64,000 nt of DNA from CAZAYY01 sp964489525 (lineage in GTDB: Bacteria > Chloroflexota > Anaerolineae > Anaerolineales > JABWBV01), in NCBI GenBank assembly GCA_964489525.1, contig CAZAYY010000006.1, forward strand, positions 124,001-188,000, given 5' to 3'. A program made the position numbers and the translations under genes. Shown here in pieces: positions 23,462-31,867 of this stretch (positions within the stretch are counted from its first letter, which is position 1; each line of letters begins with the position of its first letter). The notes beneath the pieces were generated by a model. That model was not told the origin of the DNA. It made no database searches and saw only the letters and a program-made list of their open reading frames with translations.

Positions 23462-26400
23462 ATGAAAATACGAACCCCTAACCTCACTCAAGCAATGATC
23501 TTAATATTCACCCTGATGGTCCTATTTGCGCCTGTGCTGGAATCGCCTGCCCAGGCGCAAATTTTTCCAGGGCGGGATGAAACTGCCATTACTCTGGATG
23601 GCATCCAGGACGCAGGGTATATAAGGGTAGCCAATGACCCTGCCAACGACCTGGCCAATCCAGGCCCTGGCGGTTATTCGGGAACCGTATGGGCAGACCT
23701 CACCGAACTTTACGTGGCGGCAAACAGCACAACCTTATTTGTGTTTGTACCACTCACATATACAGCCGCATCTGAAGGTCAAATTGGCCTGGCCATTGAC
23801 ACCGATGGCATTTCCGGCTCTGGCGGCGCCACGGACCCCTGGGGCAACGCCATCAACCTTGCTTACAACAACGTGAATGGCCTGGGAACCAGCCTGGCCC
23901 TTCTACCCGACACCTTCATTCGCGGCAATGTAAGCAACGCCGGTGGCTGGACTGAACTGCGCACCTGGAATGGCAACTGGAACACCGGCGCAGGCACCAA
24001 CTGGGGCGGCATCACTTCCGGTCATGTAGGCACCAAAATTGCCTATGCCTACAACAACGGCGTTGAATTTGCCATCCCTCTAGTCGATATCGGCAGCCCC
24101 GACCTTGCCAATGTAAAAATCCAATTCTTCACCACACAAAGCGGAGGAAACAAAGGGGCTTACGATACGCTTCCTTCGGATGACCAATCTACAGGATGGG
24201 ATGATGCCACAACCCTCACCCAATTGGTGAGTGTTCCCCTGGCAACTGACCCCGCTGGCGACCTGGCAAACCCGGGCCCCGCAACCTGGGTGGGCGTGGC
24301 CTGGACGGATGTTACCCGCCTGCATGTTTTCGCCGATGCGGCCAACCTGCATGTTTTTATTCCTATGCCCGCCTACTCTGCCGCGGTCTCTACCGGGCAA
24401 TTTTTGCTGGCGCTGGACACTAAACCCGGAGGCGGTACAACCGATCCCTGGGGCAACGCCATTGGCTTTGACTACAACTATACCCATCAAAACCTGGGCA
24501 GCCAACCGCAGGCCGTGGCTACCACTCTGCCAGACTATGTCATTCGCGGCCACATCTTCAGCAACACCGATAACGGCTGGACGGAGCTGCGCACCTGGAA
24601 TGGCAGCAACTTCAACACCGGGACAGGCGTTGACTGGGGCGGCATTGGCGACAGCGGCTCAGGCAGCCAACCAGGATCCAAGGTTTCGTGGGCCGATGGT
24701 TTTGGGCTGCGCCTGCGTATTCCCTTTGCTGATATTGGAATCAACCCAGAAGACAGCGTGAATTTACAATTCCTGACAACCCAAAGCGGGGGCGGCAAAG
24801 GCGCTTATGACACCCTTCCATCGGATGACCAATCCACAGGCTGGGATGACCCAACCACCCAGGACTACCTGTCCACTTTTGAAATTCCACGGATTCAAGA
24901 AGAGGAACAACCAGAAATCATCGGCACCTGCAGCCCTGGCGGCGCCAGCCAGGATGACAACATCTGGTGGGGCGAAGTTGGGCACAACAGCCGCGACACG
25001 CTCTACCGCAGCCCCGCTGGCGCAGTTCCCACCGGAACCCAAATCACCCTGCGCCTGCGGGCCGCCTGCGGCGACCTGTCCAGCGCCACTGTGCGGGTCT
25101 ACAATGACCGCCTGAACACCGACACCCTGCTGCCCATGACACGCGTTCTGCTCAACGGCCAGTACGAATGGTGGGAAGCCAACCTGCCCGTCAGCAGCCT
25201 GCCCACGATTTACTGGTACCGCTTTATTGTCAAAGATGGCACCTCCACAGCATATTACGAGGATGATGCCCAGCGCACCGGGGGATGGGGCCAGGTTTTC
25301 AACGAAAGCCAGGATAACAGCTGGCAGTTAAGTATATTTGACCCCACCTTTGCCACCCCGGAATGGGTTAAAAACGCCGTCATCTACCAGATTTTTACCG
25401 ACCGCTTCCGCGATGGCGACCCCACCAACAACACCCCGGCAGGCAGCTTCCACTATGACCTGGTTGGCGGCTCGATTGAGCGCTCGAACACCGCCGATTG
25501 GAACACTGTCGTTTGCGACCCGCGCAGCGCCCTGGAATGCCCCAATATCTGGGGACACAATTTCTACGGCGGCGACCTGGCGGGCATCACCGAAAAACTC
25601 GATTACCTGGAAGACCTGGGTGTCACCGCACTGTACCTCAACCCCATTTTTGAAGCCCCTTCGAATCACAAGTACGACACCACGGATTACAGCAAGATTG
25701 ACGACAACTTTGGCACCTTTGCCGAATTTGAAACCCTCATCACCCAGGCCAACACCAGGGGAATCCGGGTCATTCTCGATGGCGTATTCAACCATGTCTC
25801 TTCCGACAGCGTCTACTTCGACCGCTATGGACGCTACCCCGCCGTGGGTGCTTGCGAAAGCCACACCAGCCCCTACCGAAGTTGGTTCTACTTTACGGAT
25901 GTCACCCCCGGAACGGGCGGCTGCGTCAGTTCCACCGGCGTGGCCAACGCGGCGAACTACGAAAGCTGGTTCGGATTCGACAGCCTGCCCAAGCTAAACG
26001 CCTTCAACCCGGAGGTAAAAGACCTGATTTATTCCGGCAGCCTGTGGCAAACCGGGCAAGATGGCCTGGCCAAATATTGGATGCAGTTTGCCGATGGCTG
26101 GCGCCTGGACGTGGGCGGCGATGTGGACCCGGGCACAATTAATGACCCCAACAACCTGTATTGGGAAGAATTCCGCGCTGCCATGCGCGCCGCCAACCCC
26201 GATACCTATATCGTTGGCGAGGAATGGGGCAACGCAAGCTCGTGGCTGCTGGGCACAGAATGGGACGCCACCATGAACTACCAGTATGGCACCGCCCTGC
26301 TGGGCTTCTGGCGCGACACTCAGTTTGTAGACAACGACCACAACCAGGGCTCCTCTGCTGGCGTTATCAACCCGCTCACCCCCCAAATGCTCGATGAACG

Positions 26401-28825
26401 CCTGCACAATTGGATTGAACGCTACCCATCCGAGGCGCTTTATGCCATGATGAACCTGCTGGGCAGCCACGATACCAACCGCGCCCTGTTCCTGCTCGAC
26501 CACAATGCCGCCACAGGAACCGATTCCAGCGTGCTGAAAAACCCGGCCTATGACTGGAGCGATGCCATTGCCCGCCTGCGCGGCACCGCCCTGCTGCTGA
26601 TGACCATCCCCGGCGCACCGACCATCTACTATGGCGACGAGGTTGGCCTGGTAGGCCCGGTCACCTATGCTGGGGGCAAATGGGAAGACGACCCCTACAA
26701 CCGGCAGCCCTACCCCTGGCTGGATGAAGCCGGTGTGCTGCCATTTTACACTCACCTGCAAACCCAACAAAGCCAGGATGAGCTGCGCGAATATTTCGCC
26801 ACCCTCACCCAGGCCCGCGGCAGCCACCCCGCCCTGCAAACCGGCAGTTTCGACACTCTTCTGGTAGACAACGCCAACGAAGTCTACGCCTTTGGGCGCA
26901 AATTGGTAGAAGAAACCGGGCGAGCCGAGGCGATTACGGATGCCGCCGTGGTGATTGTCAACCGCAAAGGCACCATTGCTGCCCCCACTGCCCAGGAAGT
27001 TACTGTGGACGTGAAAGGCTACCTGCCCGTCGGTGCCACCTTCAGCGATGTGCTCTCCAGCGCAACCGCCACGGTGAACAGCGAAGGCAAACTGGTAATC
27101 CAGGTGCCTGGGGAAAGCGGCGTGGTTCTGGTTGCCACGGGTGGCCTGGCCAACCCGCCAGCCACCCCCACAAACCTGGCCGTGACCGGCGTTGGGCCGG
27201 GCACCGTGGACCTTTCCTGGAGCGCAGCCGCTGGTGCAACCGGGTATGACATTTACCGCAGCCCGTTGAGCGGCGGCGGCTACCGGTTGGTGGGCTCTAC
27301 TGCAGGGCTGACATTTGCCGACAGCGGGTTGGTAAACGCTTATCCCTATTACTATGTGGTGGTCAGCACCAACGATACCACCCTGCTGGAAAGCGACCCC
27401 TCAGCCGAGGTCAGCGCCATCCCGGCCTGGGATCTGACCACCGCTTATTACAATCTGCAGTGGCCGTACAGCATCAACCACACCATCAGCACCATCACCC
27501 CCACCGAACTGATTTATGGACAGATCTATGTTGGCGGCGGAACCGATGCCACCAGCGGGCAGCTTCCCGGCATCCGTGCCCAGGTGGGCTATGGCCCGGC
27601 TGGCGACCCGCCGAGTGCTGCCTCCTGGGTTTGGACCGAAATGAGCTTCCACAGTGAAGATGGCAATAACGACCAATATGCAGGCATGCTGCTGCCAGAC
27701 ATGGTAGGCAGCTTCCTGTTTACCACCCGCTACAGCGCGGACAACGGCCAGACCTGGTACTACACCGATAGGAACGGCGCACCCTTCAACGCAGCCGACG
27801 CAGGAACACTCACCGTCGTCAGTTCAGAAGATACCGCACCGCCAGCCGCGCCTGCCAACCTGGAAATTGCATACACATCCCCCAGCATCATCGTGCTTGA
27901 ATGGGACGCTCCGGCAGATGCGGATGTTGCCGGGTATGAAGTGTACCGCCAGCAAACCAGCCGGGCAGGAAATGCCTTCGTAAAAATTGGCAGCGTGCCA
28001 ACAGATGAAACCGAATATGAAGACAGCGCAGTCACCAGCGGGGAAACCTACCAGTATTATGTTGCTGCTTTCGATACCAGCTTTAACCTCTCGGCAGCCT
28101 CCAACACGATCGAGGCTGAGGCAGTGGCTCGTTTGGTTGATGTCACCTTTACCGTGCGTGTCCCTACTGGCACCCCGGGCACAATCTACATTGTCGGGGA
28201 TCAGCCTGTTTTTGGCCCGTGGAACCCTGGCCTGCACGCCATGACCCAGGTAGATGATGTCACCTGGACCACGACTGTACAGATCCTGGACGGCACAACG
28301 CTTAACTTCAAATACACCCGCGGCAGTTGGGATACAGTCGAGTCCTGGGGTTCAATCGTCGCCCTGGCAAATCGCCAGGTAACGATTGCTTATGGCGCAG
28401 CCGGCAGCCAGGTGGTGGACAATACTGCCACAGATTGGGGCACCGGCTCCGACAGCCTTAAAGCCGTGCAGTACTGGCGCGATCCGTTTGTTCTGGCCAG
28501 CGTACCTGCTGATGAAGATACCGATGTGAGCCTGGACACTGCCATTGTACTGACCTGGAGCCTGCCCATGGTGTCGGGAACCACCTTCTCGGTCACCGGG
28601 CCGGAAGGCGCTGTTGCCGGAACAATTGGCGTTAACCCGCTGAACAACACCACAACCTTCACACCAACCGCCAGCCTGGCCTACCACACCACCTACACCA
28701 TAACCGCATCCGGCCAGGTCACCAGTGGTGTCCCCGGTGCGGAATCGGGAACCCAGCAGGTGCCCTTCACCGCCCACTTCACCACCACACCATTTATGGT
28801 GTATCTGCCTCTGATTAACCGGTAA
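23462..28825 (+). CDS. Giant secreted multidomain GH13 alpha-amylase/pullulanase-type enzyme
   Basis: This is a 1787-residue exported alpha-glucan hydrolase. A signal peptide spans about residues 1-33. Two tandem 215-residue beta-sandwich repeats follow (about 38-251 and 257-473; both end GAYDTLPSDDQSTGWDD), perhaps carbohydrate-binding. Next come an N-terminal Ig-like GH13 domain and the GH13 barrel (about 633-1130): DGVFNH, GWRLDV (nucleophile Asp883), VGEEWG (acid/base Glu920) and LLGSHDTNR (Asp1004). Then come a fibronectin-III domain, an Ig-like domain, a second FN3, a CBM20-like starch-binding domain (about 1560-1660) and a C-terminal Big-type domain. The last residues are VYLPLINR. The ATG at 23462 has AGGAG upstream. 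It most likely digests starch or glycogen outside the cell. Confidence 0.9.
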   Translation: MKIRTPNLTQAMILIFTLMVLFAPVLESPAQAQIFPGRDETAITLDGIQDAGYIRVANDPANDLANPGPGGYSGTVWADLTELYVAANSTTLFVFVPLTYTAASEGQIGLAIDTDGISGSGGATDPWGNAINLAYNNVNGLGTSLALLPDTFIRGNVSNAGGWTELRTWNGNWNTGAGTNWGGITSGHVGTKIAYAYNNGVEFAIPLVDIGSPDLANVKIQFFTTQSGGNKGAYDTLPSDDQSTGWDDATTLTQLVSVPLATDPAGDLANPGPATWVGVAWTDVTRLHVFADAANLHVFIPMPAYSAAVSTGQFLLALDTKPGGGTTDPWGNAIGFDYNYTHQNLGSQPQAVATTLPDYVIRGHIFSNTDNGWTELRTWNGSNFNTGTGVDWGGIGDSGSGSQPGSKVSWADGFGLRLRIPFADIGINPEDSVNLQFLTTQSGGGKGAYDTLPSDDQSTGWDDPTTQDYLSTFEIPRIQEEEQPEIIGTCSPGGASQDDNIWWGEVGHNSRDTLYRSPAGAVPTGTQITLRLRAACGDLSSATVRVYNDRLNTDTLLPMTRVLLNGQYEWWEANLPVSSLPTIYWYRFIVKDGTSTAYYEDDAQRTGGWGQVFNESQDNSWQLSIFDPTFATPEWVKNAVIYQIFTDRFRDGDPTNNTPAGSFHYDLVGGSIERSNTADWNTVVCDPRSALECPNIWGHNFYGGDLAGITEKLDYLEDLGVTALYLNPIFEAPSNHKYDTTDYSKIDDNFGTFAEFETLITQANTRGIRVILDGVFNHVSSDSVYFDRYGRYPAVGACESHTSPYRSWFYFTDVTPGTGGCVSSTGVANAANYESWFGFDSLPKLNAFNPEVKDLIYSGSLWQTGQDGLAKYWMQFADGWRLDVGGDVDPGTINDPNNLYWEEFRAAMRAANPDTYIVGEEWGNASSWLLGTEWDATMNYQYGTALLGFWRDTQFVDNDHNQGSSAGVINPLTPQMLDERLHNWIERYPSEALYAMMNLLGSHDTNRALFLLDHNAATGTDSSVLKNPAYDWSDAIARLRGTALLLMTIPGAPTIYYGDEVGLVGPVTYAGGKWEDDPYNRQPYPWLDEAGVLPFYTHLQTQQSQDELREYFATLTQARGSHPALQTGSFDTLLVDNANEVYAFGRKLVEETGRAEAITDAAVVIVNRKGTIAAPTAQEVTVDVKGYLPVGATFSDVLSSATATVNSEGKLVIQVPGESGVVLVATGGLANPPATPTNLAVTGVGPGTVDLSWSAAAGATGYDIYRSPLSGGGYRLVGSTAGLTFADSGLVNAYPYYYVVVSTNDTTLLESDPSAEVSAIPAWDLTTAYYNLQWPYSINHTISTITPTELIYGQIYVGGGTDATSGQLPGIRAQVGYGPAGDPPSAASWVWTEMSFHSEDGNNDQYAGMLLPDMVGSFLFTTRYSADNGQTWYYTDRNGAPFNAADAGTLTVVSSEDTAPPAAPANLEIAYTSPSIIVLEWDAPADADVAGYEVYRQQTSRAGNAFVKIGSVPTDETEYEDSAVTSGETYQYYVAAFDTSFNLSAASNTIEAEAVARLVDVTFTVRVPTGTPGTIYIVGDQPVFGPWNPGLHAMTQVDDVTWTTTVQILDGTTLNFKYTRGSWDTVESWGSIVALANRQVTIAYGAAGSQVVDNTATDWGTGSDSLKAVQYWRDPFVLASVPADEDTDVSLDTAIVLTWSLPMVSGTTFSVTGPEGAVAGTIGVNPLNNTTTFTPTASLAYHTTYTITASGQVTSGVPGAESGTQQVPFTAHFTTTPFMVYLPLINR

Positions 28826-28844
28826 CCAGGCAGTAAGCCATTCG

Positions 28845-28885
28845 AAAACAGCCAGGGCAGCATGATTTGCCCTGGCTGTTTTATT
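28845..28885 (+). terminator. Terminator of the amylase gene
   Basis: A perfect 15-base stem (28845-28859 with 28868-28882) closes an 8-base loop. The A-rich start and T-rich end (AAAACAG...CTGTTTT) make it potentially usable in both directions. It lies 20 bases after the stop. Confidence 0.85.
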
Positions 28886-28921
28886 ATCCGTAGGATCATG
28901 GTGGAGCAACCTGTTCCCTCG

Positions 28922-29011
28922 CGTGTCATCCCGAACCGCGCAGCGGGAGGAATCTTGCCCAACCACAATCAAAGATTTCTCAGTCGCCTGCGGCTCCTTC
29001 GAAACGACACG
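28922..29011 (+). repeat. Copy 2 of the intergenic repeat, a 90-base imperfect dyad
   Basis: The element begins CGTGTC (28922-28927) and ends GACACG (29006-29011). The outer 14 bases of each end are inverted repeats at 11 of 14 positions. Internally it has GCGCAGCGGGAGGAATCTT and AAAGATTTCTCAGTCGCC, so AATCTT and AAGATT also face each other. It resembles short palindromic intergenic repeats (REP/MITE-like). Its first 40 bases match the copy at 23293. It sits in the roughly 400-base gene-free stretch 28826-29231. Confidence 0.55.
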
Positions 29012-29031
29012 CCCGGTACCATTAAATCCAT

Positions 29032-29071
29032 CTCGGTGGCTCTCTGTGTTTCTCCGTGGCCCTCTGTGTAA
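29032..29071. repeat. Four degenerate 10-base tandem units
   Basis: Four successive 10-base units starting at 29032, 29042, 29052 and 29062 follow the pattern CTC(T/G/C)GTG(G/T)NN. On the other strand this reads as alternating CACAGAG and CACGGAG motifs. Similar interspersed CACAGAG-type repeats are known in intergenic DNA of many bacterial phyla. No coding role is seen. Confidence 0.55.
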
Positions 29072-29231
29072 TCTGAATGATGGATTCCCATGGGTCGCTG
29101 GTTTTCGCACTTTGCTTGCTGACACCCGCACCACCGATAAAACCAGGGCAAAAGCCGAAACTTTTCAAAACCATGTGCGTATTTATTGGTGAAATCACCT
29201 TACAGACACATGCTTGAGAAGGAGAGAAACC

Positions 29232-29426
29232 ATGTCCACAAGAGGTCCTTTGCGCCGTTCCCGTTCCAACCGGATGATTGCCGGGGTGTGCGGCGGGCTT
29301 GCTGAATTCTTCGGCGTCAGTTCGTTCTGGTTCCGTTTGCTGTTCTTCATTTTGTTCCTGCCCGGTGGTGTTCCAGGCCTGCTGCCCTACATCATCCTTT
29401 GGATTGTAATCCCTAAAGAACAGTAA
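29232..29426 (+). CDS. Small PspC-domain membrane protein
   Basis: This is a 64-residue PspC-domain protein. The signature RSRSNRMIAGVCGGLAEFFG, then a hydrophobic helix and PYIILWIVIPKEQ at the end, is the complete PspC core. PspC proteins sit in the cytoplasmic membrane and take part in envelope-stress responses, though stand-alone short forms such as this are mostly uncharacterised. The ATG at 29232 follows AGGAG; the frame opens six codons earlier without a site. It is monocistronic, with a hairpin downstream. Confidence 0.87.
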   Translation: MSTRGPLRRSRSNRMIAGVCGGLAEFFGVSSFWFRLLFFILFLPGGVPGLLPYIILWIVIPKEQ

Positions 29427-29473
29427 ACCAACCCCGCAGGCAGCACCCCCCAACCATTCACGCGAAAAATCCG

Positions 29474-29517
29474 CCTTGCCGGTCCAGTTTTTTCCTGGCC
29501 GGCAAGGCCCTGTTTTT
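29474..29517 (+). terminator. Terminator of the PspC gene
   Basis: CCTTGCCGG plus CCAG (with a bulged T) pairs with CTGG plus CCGGCAAGG, spanning 29474-29507, followed by CCCTGTTTTT. It stands between the PspC gene and the converging Rrf2-type gene. Confidence 0.75.
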
Positions 29518-29536
29518 AATGCATCCCAGGGTCGGG

Positions 29537-30010
29537 CTAACCCTCCTCAGTGATCTGGGTGAGCCGGGGGTTAACAGTACAATCTTCCTTTTCGCGCCGG
29601 GCAAGAGATTCCTGTACCAGAGACAAAAGGCTGGCGCGGCCCAATTCTCCTACGATCATTGACTGCATCTGGTCCCAAAAACCCAGGCTGGCGCAGGTGC
29701 GCGAACGGGCGCACTCTTCGGGTCGCAAAATGCAGGGGTTCAAACACACTGGGCCTTCGATGGCTTCAAAGATATCCAAAAGCGTGATGGCTTCCGCCAG
29801 GCGAGAAAGCGCAATCCCCCCACGCGGTCCGGCATAGGTGTTAATCAGGCCTGACCGGGCAAGGTCCGCGATAATTTTTCGCAAAAAGGCCTCAGGTACA
29901 CCCGATTGGCTGGATAATGTTTCCGACATCACTCGCTCGGTTGAAGGCACACTGCCCAGTTCGATCATAATACGGACGGCATAATCCATCCGGCGGCTGA
30001 TTTTAAACAT
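29537..30010 (-). CDS. Rrf2-family transcriptional regulator with four cysteines
   Basis: This is a 157-residue Rrf2/IscR-type winged-helix regulator. The N-terminus MFKISRRMDYAVRIMIELG and the recognition region SQSGVPEAFLRKIIADLARS are typical. Cysteines at about 89, 93, 100 and 106 (CLNPC...EEC...RTC) fall where IscR, NsrR and RsrR bind an iron-sulfur cluster, so redox, nitric-oxide or iron sensing is likely. The spacing differs from the canonical three-Cys pattern. The ATG at 30010 begins the domain and has AGGAG upstream; the frame runs 75 codons further over promoter DNA. A dyad 32-50 bases upstream suggests autoregulation. Confidence 0.88.
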   Translation of the reverse strand: MFKISRRMDYAVRIMIELGSVPSTERVMSETLSSQSGVPEAFLRKIIADLARSGLINTYAGPRGGIALSRLAEAITLLDIFEAIEGPVCLNPCILRPEECARSRTCASLGFWDQMQSMIVGELGRASLLSLVQESLARREKEDCTVNPRLTQITEEG

Positions 30011-30041
30011 GGCGGCTCCTGGATATTTTTTACCCGAATAC

Positions 30042-30060
30042 TCCAGAATAGAATACTGGA
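30042..30060 (-). promoter_or_regulatory. Probable autoregulatory operator of the Rrf2-type gene
   Basis: TCCAG (30042-30046) and CTGGA (30056-30060) are perfect inverted repeats with a 9-base spacer, and inner AT pairs extend the symmetry. The heptamer GAATACT also occurs twice here. On the minus strand a TATTCT that could serve as -10 lies inside. The position, 32-50 bases before the start, fits a repressor site. Confidence 0.45.
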
Positions 30061-30231
30061 CCGTGGTTAAAAAAGCCAGGGACAAACATCCTGTTTTTTG
30101 AAGGACATATGTCCCGGCTTCACTGCGACAAAATTGGGAAATGTTGCAGGGTTTTGCATAATTTACGCTTATGGATCGGGAATTGGATAAGATTCCCCTT
30201 TGGCTATGGGGCAGGGTTAGAAAGGGGCGAC

Positions 30232-30885
30232 TCACGGGCTGCAGACCGTAAAACGGTGAATGGCAAAGGTATGGGTTTCTTCATGTTCGACAGCTAACCC
30301 GGCCCTTTCGCAGGTTTGTCTGAAATCCTGCCGGACCCAATAACCCATCCACTCCGATTCGTCAATCACAGAGGCCACCAGCGCCCAGGCAGCCCACAGC
30401 CGGTGGTTGCGCGGGGCATGCGGTTCCAGGATGACAATTTTTCTGCGAGTCACTCGCCGCATCTCGCGTAAAACGCGCAATTGAGTTTCTTCAGGCATGT
30501 GATGGAGTGCAAGGGAGATCGTGGTAATGTCAAAACTGTCGTCCGGAAAATCCAGGCGGGTAGCGTCCATCTCCAACCAGGTTGGCGGGTTGGATAAGTG
30601 TGTGGTTTTTTCAGCAGCCCGGGTCAGCATCGCTGGGGCCAGGTCCACCCCCACCACGGTGGCCCCTCTCCGGGCGAAGGCAGCAGCCAGTTCACCAGTT
30701 CCCGTGCACACATCCAACACCTGCTCACCAGGCTGCCAGCTGCTTAAGTCTACGGCCCGTTGGCGGGTGCCGCGCCGCAGCCCCTCGCTCAACTCATAAA
30801 ACCGGACAAAATTGTTGTAATACCACTGGATGTGCTGCCGAAAATCCTGACCATTTGGATTCAGCCTGGCTCGTTTAATACCCAT
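30232..30885 (-). CDS. Class I SAM-dependent methyltransferase, UbiE-like
   Basis: This is a 217-residue methyltransferase of the UbiE/MenG-like group. Motif I is VLDVCTGTGELAAAF, the acidic loop is VVGVDLAPAML, and motif III appears around DATRLDFPDDSFDITTISLALHH. The C-terminal part with several aromatics may form the substrate lid. GGAGCAACC precedes the ATG at 30885. It lies on the same strand as the Rrf2-type gene and about 220 bases upstream of it. The substrate, possibly a quinone or lipid, cannot be told. Confidence 0.82.
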   Translation of the reverse strand: MGIKRARLNPNGQDFRQHIQWYYNNFVRFYELSEGLRRGTRQRAVDLSSWQPGEQVLDVCTGTGELAAAFARRGATVVGVDLAPAMLTRAAEKTTHLSNPPTWLEMDATRLDFPDDSFDITTISLALHHMPEETQLRVLREMRRVTRRKIVILEPHAPRNHRLWAAWALVASVIDESEWMGYWVRQDFRQTCERAGLAVEHEETHTFAIHRFTVCSP

Positions 30886-31068
30886 GCAGGTTGCTCCGAT
30901 TCACTTGGGATGCACAGCCGCCCGGAATTATCCAGGGTTGTGCTGGCTTAAAAAAGGTGGAACCCATTTATTCTAACCGAGACCAGGAAAAAGTTGTCAG
31001 GTAAACCGCCGGACGGTTTAAATGGGATTTGCATCCATATCAATTTAATACAGCGTCAGGTTTTCCTA

Positions 31069-31098
31069 TTGCATTAAAATATTTTTTAATGATAAAAT
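31069..31098 (+). promoter_or_regulatory. Promoter with internal dyad upstream of the ArsR-MFS-VOC operon
   Basis: TTGCAT (31069-31074) and TAAAAT (31093-31098) are spaced by 18 bases. Between them ATTAAAA (31073-31079) and TTTTAAT (31084-31090) form a perfect 7-base dyad with a 4-base spacer. An ArsR-type repressor bound there would block polymerase. The rest of the 307-base gap 30886-31192 is AT-rich with no other feature seen. Confidence 0.45.
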
Positions 31099-31192
31099 AT
31101 TCACTACTTACCTTAGAGCTTATTCAAAAGGGCCACTTTGGATGAAAAATCCATAAAACGCCCTGAAATGGCATTAGAAAGAGAGAAAACCG

Positions 31193-31837
31193 ATGGAACG
31201 CACCTTTATCATAAAAGACCTTGAAACCCTTCGGGCACTGGCCGACCCGATTCGCTCGCAAATTCTGGAGTGTGTTACGCTCAAACCCATGACCGTTAAA
31301 AGTGTCGCTGAAGACCTCGGCGTAGCCCCCAGCAAACTTTATTACCATTTCAGCCAATTGGAGCACTATGGATTTATCCAGGTCATTGAAACCAGGTTGG
31401 TAGGCAATATGTTGGAAAAAATCTACCGGGCCACCGCCGAAAAATTCGACCTCAGCCCGGGCCTGCTGGATTTCAGTTCACCCCAGGGCAAAGAGAGCAT
31501 CAGCGGAATGTTGGATGCCTCCCTGGATTTGATTCGAGAAGACCTGTCGCGCAGCCTGGAGTCGCGTTTCAATCAAGTCGAACAAGGGGCAGTCGAAAAT
31601 CCCCGCCATGTCATGGTCACCCGCAGCCTGAGCCGGATGAGCGATGAAAAAGCAAATCAATTCTTCGAACGCCTGCGAGCCCTCGTGGAGGAATTTGAAG
31701 GGGAAAATAACCCGGATGAGCGCGAATCACCCGACCTGCCAACCTTTGCAATGAGCGTTATTTTCTACCCACGCTATACCTTTCCAGCCACACAACCCGG
31801 TGAAGACAACAACCTGCGCCTGGAAACAGGTGCATAA
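31193..31837 (+). CDS. ArsR-type winged-helix regulator
   Basis: This is a 214-residue transcriptional regulator. An N-terminal ArsR/HTH_20 domain (LETLRALADPIRSQILECV, then VAEDLGVAPSKLYYHFSQLE) is followed by a C-terminal helical domain of about 130 residues that probably binds a ligand. No metal-binding Cys motif of the classical ArsR/SmtB type is evident. It is the first gene of a run with an MFS exporter (30 bases downstream) and a VOC protein, so it most likely controls that exporter in response to a small molecule. Confidence 0.85.
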   Translation: MERTFIIKDLETLRALADPIRSQILECVTLKPMTVKSVAEDLGVAPSKLYYHFSQLEHYGFIQVIETRLVGNMLEKIYRATAEKFDLSPGLLDFSSPQGKESISGMLDASLDLIREDLSRSLESRFNQVEQGAVENPRHVMVTRSLSRMSDEKANQFFERLRALVEEFEGENNPDERESPDLPTFAMSVIFYPRYTFPATQPGEDNNLRLETGA

Positions 31838-31867
31838 CACCTGATTGCACCTTTGGAGGAATCCCCA

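Noticed and set aside
28922..29071. A small gene in the repeat region downstream of the amylase
   Set aside because: The open frames are short, lack ribosome sites and simply translate the dyad and decamer repeats.
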